DNA from: an uncultured Flavobacteriaceae bacterium
GTDB lineage: Bacteria > Bacteroidota > Bacteroidia > Flavobacteriales > Flavobacteriaceae
Length of the DNA: 49,618 bases
NCBI GenBank assembly: GCA_938009735.1
Contig: CALLIG010000264.1
Location: 1-49,618 of the forward strand
Direction: 5' to 3'
Position numbers and translations under genes: made by a program. Shown here piece after piece: positions 17,001 through 25,637 of the stretch. Each line of letters opens with the position of its first letter. The stretch's first letter is position 1. The notes beneath the pieces were generated by a model, which did not search any database, had not been told where the DNA came from, and worked only from the letters and a program-made list of their open reading frames with translations.

Positions 17001-19759
17001 AAAATTGGAAACCTTTTAGTTTTAATGATTCGAGAAAAGTATATGATCCATCAGAAACATTAAATGAGCCGAATGGAACTGTTCCTGGAATTGTGGTCAA
17101 CGAAGAATATATAGATTCAGAGGGGAACTCGCAGACCCGTGAAATTTTCTATGAAGCAAATGGTAATGCATTCACTAGTTCTGGACGAGACCCATTAGAT
17201 ATCTCTCTAATTTCCGAAACCTCCCTAAAATCTGACACTAAAATCTACCTATATGATGATAATGGGAGTTGTGGGCAAGACTATTATTACTGGGCATACT
17301 GGAGTTATGTAAAAGGCAAAAGCTCAATAGATTTTACCGATACTTCAAATGTGTTTGGTAAGACGAGTATACCTTGTATATCTGAAAATACGAGCACAGA
17401 TTATAGCGTTTGTGATGGTTTTCAATATCTGGACGAGACCAATGAACAACACATAAATTTAAAAGACCATTATCAAAAAGAATTAGATAAAGCCTTGAAT
17501 AAAGCTTTAACATCAATGCCATCTTCAAGTGGTAGCTTAGTTCGTGACAAATCAAGTATTAACCATATTCAATTTGCTAATACAACAGAATTGGCTATTC
17601 CAGAAAGTGAGCTACAGCGAATAGAAGACAAGCTTCATTTGCTTTCTTTTTATCAGCCAGACACTTATATGGCAGTTACCTTCTTGAAGGTTCAAAACAA
17701 TCTTTATTTATCTGATAGACTAATCAATGAAATGGCTTTTGAGGCGATTAAAAATAATGAAGCCTCAGTAGGAAGTAAAAATGTTATTCACGTTGTTGTT
17801 CCGTATGCAAATTATCAATCAATTTTAGGGGAACATACTAGTAAGTGTTACAATATTGGTTTTGCGAAAAACAAAGAAGATTTACTTACCATTTCATCTG
17901 TTGGGGGAAAGAAATCTATACGAGATGACATAGTTAAAATCTTTAGAAATGTTGAAAAACCAATATTTGTAAAACAATATTTAACAAAAGCTGATGGTAG
18001 TTTTTTAGTTATTCAGCAAAAAGCAGGGGATAGCAGAAACTACAATGAAATACATTTACTACAGTTTTATAATTCATCATACATTGAAACAATACAGAGC
18101 TATAGAAACCAAATAGTAAATCTTATTACCGCTCATGGGCGTGATGAAAACCCAACAAATCAAGAGATTTATGAGTATGTGACACAAGTTTCTGATTTAA
18201 ATTCAAAGATTGCAGAAGCCTATGACACAGCACAGTATGAAGAATCTGATATAAATGTATTTGCCAATAATACTTGGCAATCTTTTACCCCGACTAACAT
18301 TGTTTCTTTAAGAGAGGTATTCGTAGTAGACAATGAAGTTTCAACTGCCTACTATGCAAGTCAGATGGCATATTTCTCTTTTATTGAAGTGGCCTCTATT
18401 TATCTTGGCAATAACCAATCACTTAACTCTGATATTCATTTTTATGAATTTGACGGGTACACATTTGCAGATCCACTCATATACGGTTTAGCTGATGCTA
18501 TCAGTATGATTCCGGTGCCTTATGTTGATAACATAGGAGATGGCCTAGGCTTGCTATATGGCACCTATCGAGGAAACTCCAGAGATACTCCGTTTTATGC
18601 CGTTGGTTTAGCAATGCCCATTGGTGCTGGCTATTTAAAGAAAGGACGAAAAGGCATTGAGAATCTTTATGTAGTTGTTGGCAAGAAATTAGATAATGGA
18701 GAAATTCTCTTAGAAAAGAAACTAAGAAGCCAAATGGATAGTGGTGATATACAAATCACCTCAGTTCTAAGCAGCAATTCAGATGATGCAGATAAAGCAT
18801 TAAGAGAAGTTGAAAATTACAGAGAAAATGCAGAAAAATATGTACGAGGTTTTCTAAGTAAAAAAGAGAAACTTCTCGAGTTGGTTAGTGATTCTGAAAA
18901 AGCACTTTTAAAAGCAGATTTGGATGTATCGGATGATTTAGTTGATGCTTTGACTGATAATCCTATTTTGGTTGATAGCTGGAAGTTCTTAGACAGTTCT
19001 CCGCAAATACGAAAAGTGCTTTCAAACCTTGAAAATCTAAATGAAGTTTTAGATGTTAAAATGTTCGAAACAGCTGGTATCAGTTTGGGTGAATTAAAAA
19101 CAGGAATAAATAATTCTGGATCTAAAGCTAAAATGATTGAAAGGTTAAAAGAAGCCTCAGATATTAATTCAGGTAGCAGCATAGAAGACTTTAAGGATGC
19201 CTTTTCAACGGCAGGAAAGGCTATAGACCATAAAATGACTACTCCAATAAATGGTTTAGCTGATGCATTTACCAATATTAATAAATCAGGCTCCACACCC
19301 GATTTAGATGCGAAATGGTCTAACAGACAATCAGCAGCAACAAAACAAGAAAAAATTGTCGCAAGTGAATTATTGGCAGAATCAAGGGTTGATCAGATAT
19401 ATGAAAGTAAAGGTTGGCAACGATTAGATGTTGATGGAGTTCCGCCCGGCAAACAAGGTAAATTTGATAGAGTTTATGCCGAATTTGATACAGATGGTGA
19501 CCTTATAAACTTACATCTGGTTGAAGCTAAAGGAGGAGGAAGCACACTAAGTCCAAGAACCATAAGTGATGGAACAATTGCTCAGCAAGGAACAAGACAA
19601 TACCAAGATAATATAATTGATACTTTGTTAGGTAAAAATATTAATGCCTCTTTGAGAAAAGCTTTAGAAACTGGGCAAGAAGATGGGTTAATTTCTTACG
19701 TGCTTGTTAATCAAAAAATTGACGCCAAGTCAAATTTCATAATAAAATTATTTCAGTAA
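14072..19759 (+). CDS. Giant polymorphic toxin: TANFOR-like/FnIII N-terminus, HExxH peptidase motif, C-terminal PD-(D/E)XK nuclease-like domain
   Basis: The 1895-residue product has a signal peptide at about residues 55-72 (IFLFVLITLYSVLASA-QN). The next segment (75-215, QNFPVQVIPQTIPPAPIYVS...LEGGVPLVLT) resembles what I recall as the TANFOR domain of Bacteroidota surface proteins. Two fibronectin-like modules follow (about 215-430). HELGHGVFALQH at 907-918 (HExxHx6H) with LMDY at 934 is a zinc-metallopeptidase signature and may cleave the protein itself. A hydrophobic Gly-rich linker lies near 1465-1530, and the C-terminus has D1799, E1818 and K1820 (FDRVY...VEAKGG) followed by AQQGTRQY, as in restriction-endonuclease-type toxins. 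A probable immunity gene starts 6 bases later. Residues 1-50 are encoded by repeat-like DNA; GTG at 14195 is an alternative start. Confidence 0.7.
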   Translation: MNKILQFFSWMFSYLSPHERAGEAGVSIRGDKNTIFATEALVFNRKPSTINCEPAAIFLFVLITLYSVLASAQNFPVQVIPQTIPPAPIYVSNYADASTLNGPLRVQIILNDFDIANREIRLKTYFTGSGLSFQSNDLVVGASPLFLEGGVPLVLTHVELAPYFDFNNITGISPNQYGNAIPEGAYQFCVEVYDVLTGSRLSNKSCALSVVFQNEPPFLVLPRSKTNVDEVNPQYIVFQWTPRSINVSNVEYELSLVEIWDTQVDPQQAFLSSPPVFQTTTSATTYLYGPSDPLLLSGKNYAWRVQAKAKQGTEEIGLFKNQGNSEIFSFSYAGSCDLPLGINHEVKGSTNANILWDDLSTEIPEFTVRYRQKGNNNEWFESKTAGNFVTLWDLKAGTIYEYQVRKKCSVTESNWSLEKQFTTFIADDEASVYDCGIQPDFSLTNQDPLPTIGDKFTAGDFPIKVLEASGSNGRFTGKGYVTIPYLNSIRVGVEFTNVLINTDNQLLEGSVITMYDASLSNILDIDAAIDTFDDVTDAVGEVFEGENDLDEMRVNFAIPKNEVNSIIKIVDGNVVITNPENGESISEPLGDDKVVVDGTGQVYHIDAGGNITEGGQIDPGGSVNSGNVDGVSNNGQIEQLTAEGILVTFNTPSSFGFDQMPSTANEKLKKEYTITKDAKGNDYVLPHHSVKKGHDTQITATITLDNNNYSAEDVIFKTKQGEVIPKTVSGNSVTLTIKGTYTFENETIYAVVPSKEEANKQLTAGAFTLWHLTDRVVDVVLVSVNNASLGSIENTVKNIYQKGVATINFGTPLALTVTPSSLGSNGLDVGESAWAAAYNEEQKQLVSAVQKLPEYKSDTYYILVFGDIQPSRSIAGFMPLQRQIGFVFSGSGDEEGKGGDKGKVLAHELGHGVFALQHPFGQYGSDMKNKTDWLMDYDGGTALPYKHWKQIHDPALKFYVFQDEEDGELGGQIWLTKNWKPFSFNDSRKVYDPSETLNEPNGTVPGIVVNEEYIDSEGNSQTREIFYEANGNAFTSSGRDPLDISLISETSLKSDTKIYLYDDNGSCGQDYYYWAYWSYVKGKSSIDFTDTSNVFGKTSIPCISENTSTDYSVCDGFQYLDETNEQHINLKDHYQKELDKALNKALTSMPSSSGSLVRDKSSINHIQFANTTELAIPESELQRIEDKLHLLSFYQPDTYMAVTFLKVQNNLYLSDRLINEMAFEAIKNNEASVGSKNVIHVVVPYANYQSILGEHTSKCYNIGFAKNKEDLLTISSVGGKKSIRDDIVKIFRNVEKPIFVKQYLTKADGSFLVIQQKAGDSRNYNEIHLLQFYNSSYIETIQSYRNQIVNLITAHGRDENPTNQEIYEYVTQVSDLNSKIAEAYDTAQYEESDINVFANNTWQSFTPTNIVSLREVFVVDNEVSTAYYASQMAYFSFIEVASIYLGNNQSLNSDIHFYEFDGYTFADPLIYGLADAISMIPVPYVDNIGDGLGLLYGTYRGNSRDTPFYAVGLAMPIGAGYLKKGRKGIENLYVVVGKKLDNGEILLEKKLRSQMDSGDIQITSVLSSNSDDADKALREVENYRENAEKYVRGFLSKKEKLLELVSDSEKALLKADLDVSDDLVDALTDNPILVDSWKFLDSSPQIRKVLSNLENLNEVLDVKMFETAGISLGELKTGINNSGSKAKMIERLKEASDINSGSSIEDFKDAFSTAGKAIDHKMTTPINGLADAFTNINKSGSTPDLDAKWSNRQSAATKQEKIVASELLAESRVDQIYESKGWQRLDVDGVPPGKQGKFDRVYAEFDTDGDLINLHLVEAKGGGSTLSPRTISDGTIAQQGTRQYQDNIIDTLLGKNINASLRKALETGQEDGLISYVLVNQKIDAKSNFIIKLFQ
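14108..14150 (+). repeat. REP-like palindromic element inside the 5' end of the toxin frame
   Basis: The stretch holds the 8-bp palindrome CTCATGAG followed by AGGGCTGGCGAAGCCGGGGTGAG, which contains GGCT...AGCC complementarity. I recall similar CTCTCC...GAGAGGG...GGGGTGAG sequences as dispersed intergenic repeats in Bacteroidota genomes. Its translation (SPHERAGEAGVS) looks like no protein domain, which argues that translation really starts downstream. Confidence 0.45.
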
Positions 19760-19765
19760 AATCAA

Positions 19766-20644
19766 ATGATAAATAAAACAGAAATTACTCGTGATATAAT
19801 AGCTGAACTAGATCGATTAGAAGAAAAATTTTTGGATGATCCAAGGCGTTTGAAAAAAAGAATTCTAAAAAAACAATCCTTTAATCTAAATGCATATAAG
19901 AGGACTGGTTTAGATTTAGCAATTTTTAGAATTGTGAATTTAACTAATAAAGCAAAGTTATCTGATTGTCTCTACTGGCATATACAATTAGGTATATACC
20001 ACTTGCAAAGAGAATACACAGTAAATCCATCCTTAAAAATAAAACTTGACAATGAAGTGTTTGAAATTAAAAAAGCTACAACAAAAAGTGGAACGAGCAT
20101 ATTTGATTGGTGGAATCTATTAAACATTGCTATAGTATTAAGAAATGACGAGCATAAAAATGAACTATACAAATTAGTAGATAATTGTAGGGAAGAGTCT
20201 ATAGACCCTTTTTGGAACCGAGCTATAGATTTAATTTTAATGTGTTTTGATAAAAAGCCATTCGCAACCACCATATTATCAGACTTAAAAAGCATCGTAT
20301 CTTCTGGGGTTGTCCAGTTTCATGGACTAGAAGAGAATAAGCTTATAAAATCTAATGACAGTAAAAACATCCGCGAAAAAATGTGGTTGCCAATTATGGA
20401 ATTATACTACTTGGCCTATCTAAGAGACGACAATGGTTTCAATAGGCTTTTAGAAGAATTTCTTCTTCACAAGAAAGATTGGATTCTAAAAAACAAGGAA
20501 GAAGATAATAGCAATTATTGGGTTGACTTTCCTCTTTTAGCTTGTTGTTCTTATGCCTATGATAGAAACATCACAATAAAAGTTGAGTCGGACTATATCC
20601 CTTCTTTCGTTTATCAAATGTTTACAAAAAATGAAAAAATATAA
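19766..20644 (+). CDS. Probable immunity protein (Imm49-like) for the adjacent nuclease toxin
   Basis: The 292-residue product is mostly alpha-helical, lacks a signal peptide and starts 6 bases after the toxin stop, the usual place for a cognate cytoplasmic immunity protein. The second half (IREKMWLPIMELYYLAYLRDD, WVDFPLLACCSYAYDRNI and VESDYIPSFVYQM) resembles the C-terminal pattern of Imm49 family proteins as I remember it. In five lines that I counted by hand, G+C is about 30-38 percent, against about 40 percent or more in lines sampled from the flanking giant genes; this fits an exchangeable toxin-immunity cassette but is a small sample. It would bind and block the C-terminal nuclease of the same strain. 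Confidence 0.62.
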   Translation: MINKTEITRDIIAELDRLEEKFLDDPRRLKKRILKKQSFNLNAYKRTGLDLAIFRIVNLTNKAKLSDCLYWHIQLGIYHLQREYTVNPSLKIKLDNEVFEIKKATTKSGTSIFDWWNLLNIAIVLRNDEHKNELYKLVDNCREESIDPFWNRAIDLILMCFDKKPFATTILSDLKSIVSSGVVQFHGLEENKLIKSNDSKNIREKMWLPIMELYYLAYLRDDNGFNRLLEEFLLHKKDWILKNKEEDNSNYWVDFPLLACCSYAYDRNITIKVESDYIPSFVYQMFTKNEKI

Positions 20645-20690
20645 AACATTTGTCATATGCTGGGAAGCAAAACATTAAACTAACAGTAGT

Positions 20691-23600
20691 ATGAATAAAA
20701 ACTGCAAACAATTCATCTTTTTAATTTGGCTCAGCCTACTCTGGGCGAACCCAACCATAGCCTCGTTTGAAAATTCAAGCGCATCAAATGGCGAGCTGTT
20801 CGCCATATCAAAAGATTCTACGAAGACAGCAGCAAACGACAGCACAAAAACCAAAAAACCGAACGCTGCATACCTTGCACAATTACAACAAATGGCAATT
20901 TTGCGTCAACAAAATAGTCTGACTTCTACTGTTGGCATTGCCAAAGCAAATAAGACAAACATTGAAAATAAAGAGAAAATTGAAGTTGCAGAAAAAACCT
21001 TTCGCTCCTTTCCTACCCTAGATGAAAAAATACTTGAAAGTAAAAATTTTAATGTCTCTTTTGCAAACCTAAAACCAGAATTTACGTCTGAATTTATAGA
21101 AGCTAATTTTGATAACAACCCCAAAGCTGATACTCTAGTCGCGAAAGCAAAACGGGCTTTTGACGCATTGGCAGAGCTAGGTAATTTTGTAGATATTATT
21201 ACGGGTAATGAGCTGTTAGAACTACCTGTAGGTTTGAGTAAAAAAGATTCAACTTCTGGCAATAGCGTTCAACTTGCCATTACACAAGTAAAATTTACGC
21301 CCCAATACGCTGAATTCAAGGCATGGGCGAAAATGACAATACCTCAAAAAGGAGCACAAGGTCAACCTGATCGTGAAATTTTCTTTGGTGCTGAAGGCAT
21401 CAAACTTACGCATGACGGCGCTCTCGTAGGAGGTATGAAATTGGTGCTTTTGGGAAATCAGATTATTCCTATTAATGGTGATCAATGGCTACTAACTCTA
21501 AAAGGCGGGGTTAATCTCCAAACAGGAGGTTTTGCAGATACTTCTTTCGTAGAATTTGACTGTTCAGGTCTCAAAGAAATCGCTCTAGAAGGCGATGTCA
21601 GGGTATCAAGAAGCGTGTTGCTACCTATTGATGACGATGGTAATTACACTTGCGGTGATAGTTCAAATACACAAACAGACAAAGACAACCTAATTGATAA
21701 CAAATGTTATGTAGGTACTTCATTCAGTATTGAAGCTAATGGCTGGAATGACCTTCTGGTCGAAGTAAACCTACCTCGTTTTGAAGTAGTGGGCTTAAAG
21801 GGTTGGGGCTTCAACCTAGAGAATGTTGTTATGGATCTTAGTGATTCTCGAAGTTCACCTAATTTGGTGCTGCCAGCAGATTATAACAATATATACGGTG
21901 GCAGCGATCGTAATCTATGGCGTGGGTTTTATGCCCAAGAAGTAAGCGTAATGCTGCCAAAAGGAATTGAAGACACCAAATCATCAAACAAACGTGTCTC
22001 CTTTGGTGCACAAAATTTAATTCTTGACAGTCAAGGTGTATCTGGCACCTTCTTTGCTGAAAATGTACTACAAACTGGTAACGGTTCTGCAGGTAAATGG
22101 GGTTTTACAATAGAAGATGTGAGCATTTCTCTTTCTAGAAACGCCTTAACAGGTGGCTCTATCGGTGGCGATATCTCCGTTCCCATATTTGAAGATCCAA
22201 TGGACTATGCAGGGTATATTCATCAAGATGGTTATGGCTTAGAAGTTGGCTTACAAAGCAACTACACTACCCCTATGTTTTTAGGTGAAATGCAATTAGA
22301 ACGCAATTCAAGTGTTGCCATTAATGTTAAGAATGGAAATGTGTATCCATATGCCAATCTAACTGGTAAATTGGCGATAGCCGGTAAAGTCAATCAAGAG
22401 AAAGGTGAAGCACCAGACCCGAACGATAAAAACGGATTTAATTTCTCAGGTATTAGCTTTCAAGAATTAGAAATTCAAACAGAACCAGGCACTAAAGCGC
22501 TACAAGCCAAATATTTTGGCTATGAAGGTGAAATGAAACTCATGAATTTTCCAGTTTCTATTTCCAAACTAGCTTTCGTTTCTCCAAGTACAAATTTAGC
22601 CGGACTTTCTTTCGACTTAAAAATAAATCTCGACGATGGAGGCTCTCATGCCACAACCAGTTTAGACGTACTAGGAAAATTAGAAGATGGCGCTCAAATT
22701 CAAGAATGGAAATTTGAGAAAGTAAAAATCGATGGTATTGCCATTAAATACACCAAAAGTAACTTCACTTTAGAAGGAAAATTACTTGTCATGGAAAATG
22801 ACCCCATTTACGGTGACGGTTTTGACGGTAGCCTATCACTTACATTTAAAAATCCAAATTTTAAAATTGGGGGCCGCGCTATTTTTGGCAAAACAGAATT
22901 TCGATATTGGTCAGTAGATGTTTGGATGGATAATGTAGAAGGTAACGGAGAATCTAAATTACCGTTAAAAGCTTTCGTTGGTGGCATATCAAACCGAATG
23001 CGAAAAGTCAGCGGTAATGCTTCTGGTTTTGAACCAGGCACAGCAGTTTACGAGCCTGACGCTAATACCGGTCTCGGTATTCGAGCAGGGGTGAAAATAC
23101 AGACGAAAAACGCAGGCTCATTTTCTTGTAAAGCATACCTAGAAATGGAATATAATATTCATGGGGGTCTTAATCGCATTGGTTTTATGGGCGAAGGTGC
23201 CGTTATGGGTGATGGTGATGGTGGTACTTTGGCAGAAGCCGGAGCGACAGCAGCAAAGGTTGAAAAAGCTATTGAAGATAATGGCGCGGCAGCAGCTGAC
23301 CAAAGTAATGGAAACTATTTAAGCGTAGCACAAGAATCTATTCCCGTAACCGATATTGCCGCCTCTGGTAAAATTGGTGTTTATGTAGGTATTGAAAGAG
23401 ATTTCGTAAATAACACTTTTGATGGTGAATTTAAACTTTATTTAGATTTGACGGCAGTAAAAGGTGGCGGTGAGAATAATTTAGCTGGTTATGCTAAAAT
23501 TCATACCGGCCCAAATGAGTGGTATATGCATATTGGCACTCCACAACAGCGTATTGACTTATTATTCAATGTTGGAGCTCAAATACGAGTTGGCGGATAC

Positions 23601-25637
23601 TTTATGACTGGCACCAGTTTACCGTCCCAACTAGATCCGCACCCTATTGTTGTCAAAATATTAGGTAATGATATGCTGAATGGTGATCGAAAAGAAAATC
23701 AGCTAACAGCCGGAAAAGGTTTCGCCTTCGGAATGAATTTCGGTTATGGATATGCATGGGATTGGGCACTCTTTTACGCTTCAGTTGAACTAGGTGCAGG
23801 TTTTGATGTTATGCACGCTTATTATCCTGATGCCAAGTGCGTAGGGCGACCCGGCCCCGTTGGAAACAACGGTTGGTATTCTATGGGGCAAGTATATGCT
23901 TATCTCTACGGTGAATTTGGTGTAAAGGTAAATCTTGCCTTTATAAAAGGAAATTTCAAAATTGCAGAAGCTGGGGTAGCTGCAGCATTAAGAGGGCAGT
24001 TTCCTAATCCTGTTTATATACAAGGTTACGTAGGTATGTATTATAGCATTTTAGGCGGATTAGTAGAAGGTAGAATGCGAATGAAAGTTGAAGTAGGCGA
24101 CGAATGTGAATTGGAAGGCATTGGTGATTCTGTTGGTGTACCCATCATATCAGATGTTACACCAAGGGATAATAGCGATGATGTTTCTGTTTTTGCTGCG
24201 CCACAAGCTGTGTTCAATTATGCCGCTAATAAAGAATTTATAGTTGCATTAGATGAAGGCGTACGAACTTTTAAACTACAGCTGAAAAACTTTACCGTAA
24301 CCTCAGAAGGACAGCAACTTGATGGTGAATTAGAATGGAATGACACCAATGATGCTGTTACCTTTAAACCAGTCGAAACACTACCATCAGAAAAAGAGGT
24401 GCAAGTTATTGTAGAAGTAAGTTTTGATGAAAAAATCGGAGGTTCATATCAGACCATGTTGGATAATGGACAACCTGTTGTTGAAAGGGCGGAATCAACA
24501 TTCCTAACAGATAAAGCACCTGATCATATCCCATTAGAAAATATCGCATACATGTATCCGGTATTAGATCAACAAAGTTTTTATCCTGAAGAATATGACA
24601 AAGGTTATGTAAAAATGATCACAGCTCAAAGCTATCTTTTTGATAGTGGTTTTGAAATGCGAGCAGAATTTGTGTCTTCAAACGGTCAAGGTGAACGTAC
24701 CAATGTATCGTATGACAGAGCAGATGCCACCGTGTTTTATGATGTACCAAGTATGGCTTTAAATACACCACATAATTTAAATCTTGTTGTTTTCCCTCCT
24801 GGTGCAGATATTCAAACGGAAATTATTATTGAACAAACTGATGTCTTGGCTGGCGAAGAGAGCGGAGATACTGCTTGGTTTGACCCATCTTCAGATACAC
24901 AAGAAATTAAAAACACCTCGGCAAGTGCTGTAGTATCTAATAAAAAAGCGGCAAACGTAACCGTTTCAAATGGAGCTCCTAAATCAATTTTAGAATATGC
25001 TTTTAAAACTAGTAAGCATGCTTCTTTTAAAGACAAGGTAAATGACTTAAATGTGATCGATAATTTAACCAATCCTATCTACGCTGATGTACATTCGCTC
25101 TCAATTAAGGTCTCTGATTACGAGTATTTAGATAAAATGGAAATTCTAGGCGATCGATATACGGACTCGCAACCATTGGTATACGCACAAGCAATCTTAG
25201 ACGATTCGTATTATAAAAATAAGATAGGTCCTATACTTTATGACGATGAAGTTTATCCATTAGATAATGAGAATGGGGCAATCAGAGTTGATAGAGATGA
25301 AGACATATTGGGAGTGCCACCCATACGCTCATTTTATATCGGTAATGAATATTTAGCCAATTTAGAAAATAACCCAAACTCTTCATGGGTGAAAAACAGA
25401 GTGCCGTTTGTATATAATCTTCCTTATCAATATAAGGCGGATATGGTCTACTTAAGAAATGCTATTTTGAGTCGCTACGGTAATGATGAGGGAGACACCG
25501 TTCAGTTTGATAGTTTCAGGTATTTATTAGAAAATTTTTCGCCCATACCACTTGGCACTTATAAATCACAATTAATTTATCGTACCCCAGGTAACATGTA
25601 TGAAAAAGGGTACCAAATCAAATATAAAAACGATTAA
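20691..25637 (+). CDS. Giant secreted beta-rich protein of unknown function
   Basis: I recognise no named domain in this 1648-residue product. It has a signal peptide (FIFLIWLSLLWANPTIAS, cleaved near residue 25), then a short Ser/Thr/Lys-rich linker and a Gln-rich helix (AYLAQLQQMAILRQQNS). About 900 residues of repetitive beta strands follow, with many GG and GxG turns (FSGISFQELEIQTEPGTKALQAKYFGYEGEM and similar). From about residue 1000 a Gly/Tyr-rich region with strand-like stretches (GFAFGMNFGYGYAWDWALFYASVELGAGFDVM) looks like a membrane or filament surface. The last 450 residues begin with an Ig-like stretch (VPIISDVTPRDNSDDVSVFAAP). There is no T9SS sorting tail. The stop overlaps the next start by 38 bases, so they are cotranscribed. 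Confidence 0.7.
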   Translation: MNKNCKQFIFLIWLSLLWANPTIASFENSSASNGELFAISKDSTKTAANDSTKTKKPNAAYLAQLQQMAILRQQNSLTSTVGIAKANKTNIENKEKIEVAEKTFRSFPTLDEKILESKNFNVSFANLKPEFTSEFIEANFDNNPKADTLVAKAKRAFDALAELGNFVDIITGNELLELPVGLSKKDSTSGNSVQLAITQVKFTPQYAEFKAWAKMTIPQKGAQGQPDREIFFGAEGIKLTHDGALVGGMKLVLLGNQIIPINGDQWLLTLKGGVNLQTGGFADTSFVEFDCSGLKEIALEGDVRVSRSVLLPIDDDGNYTCGDSSNTQTDKDNLIDNKCYVGTSFSIEANGWNDLLVEVNLPRFEVVGLKGWGFNLENVVMDLSDSRSSPNLVLPADYNNIYGGSDRNLWRGFYAQEVSVMLPKGIEDTKSSNKRVSFGAQNLILDSQGVSGTFFAENVLQTGNGSAGKWGFTIEDVSISLSRNALTGGSIGGDISVPIFEDPMDYAGYIHQDGYGLEVGLQSNYTTPMFLGEMQLERNSSVAINVKNGNVYPYANLTGKLAIAGKVNQEKGEAPDPNDKNGFNFSGISFQELEIQTEPGTKALQAKYFGYEGEMKLMNFPVSISKLAFVSPSTNLAGLSFDLKINLDDGGSHATTSLDVLGKLEDGAQIQEWKFEKVKIDGIAIKYTKSNFTLEGKLLVMENDPIYGDGFDGSLSLTFKNPNFKIGGRAIFGKTEFRYWSVDVWMDNVEGNGESKLPLKAFVGGISNRMRKVSGNASGFEPGTAVYEPDANTGLGIRAGVKIQTKNAGSFSCKAYLEMEYNIHGGLNRIGFMGEGAVMGDGDGGTLAEAGATAAKVEKAIEDNGAAAADQSNGNYLSVAQESIPVTDIAASGKIGVYVGIERDFVNNTFDGEFKLYLDLTAVKGGGENNLAGYAKIHTGPNEWYMHIGTPQQRIDLLFNVGAQIRVGGYFMTGTSLPSQLDPHPIVVKILGNDMLNGDRKENQLTAGKGFAFGMNFGYGYAWDWALFYASVELGAGFDVMHAYYPDAKCVGRPGPVGNNGWYSMGQVYAYLYGEFGVKVNLAFIKGNFKIAEAGVAAALRGQFPNPVYIQGYVGMYYSILGGLVEGRMRMKVEVGDECELEGIGDSVGVPIISDVTPRDNSDDVSVFAAPQAVFNYAANKEFIVALDEGVRTFKLQLKNFTVTSEGQQLDGELEWNDTNDAVTFKPVETLPSEKEVQVIVEVSFDEKIGGSYQTMLDNGQPVVERAESTFLTDKAPDHIPLENIAYMYPVLDQQSFYPEEYDKGYVKMITAQSYLFDSGFEMRAEFVSSNGQGERTNVSYDRADATVFYDVPSMALNTPHNLNLVVFPPGADIQTEIIIEQTDVLAGEESGDTAWFDPSSDTQEIKNTSASAVVSNKKAANVTVSNGAPKSILEYAFKTSKHASFKDKVNDLNVIDNLTNPIYADVHSLSIKVSDYEYLDKMEILGDRYTDSQPLVYAQAILDDSYYKNKIGPILYDDEVYPLDNENGAIRVDRDEDILGVPPIRSFYIGNEYLANLENNPNSSWVKNRVPFVYNLPYQYKADMVYLRNAILSRYGNDEGDTVQFDSFRYLLENFSPIPLGTYKSQLIYRTPGNMYEKGYQIKYKND

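Noticed and set aside
18817-19296. Open frame of 159 codons on the minus strand inside the toxin gene
   Set aside because: It is a shadow of the helical linker region of the toxin, has a low-complexity Ser/Phe/Leu composition and no homology that I recognise.
14195-19759. Shorter toxin from GTG 14195 as the only model
   Set aside because: It is plausible and probably better biologically, but sequence alone does not decide, so the full frame is listed with the alternative noted.
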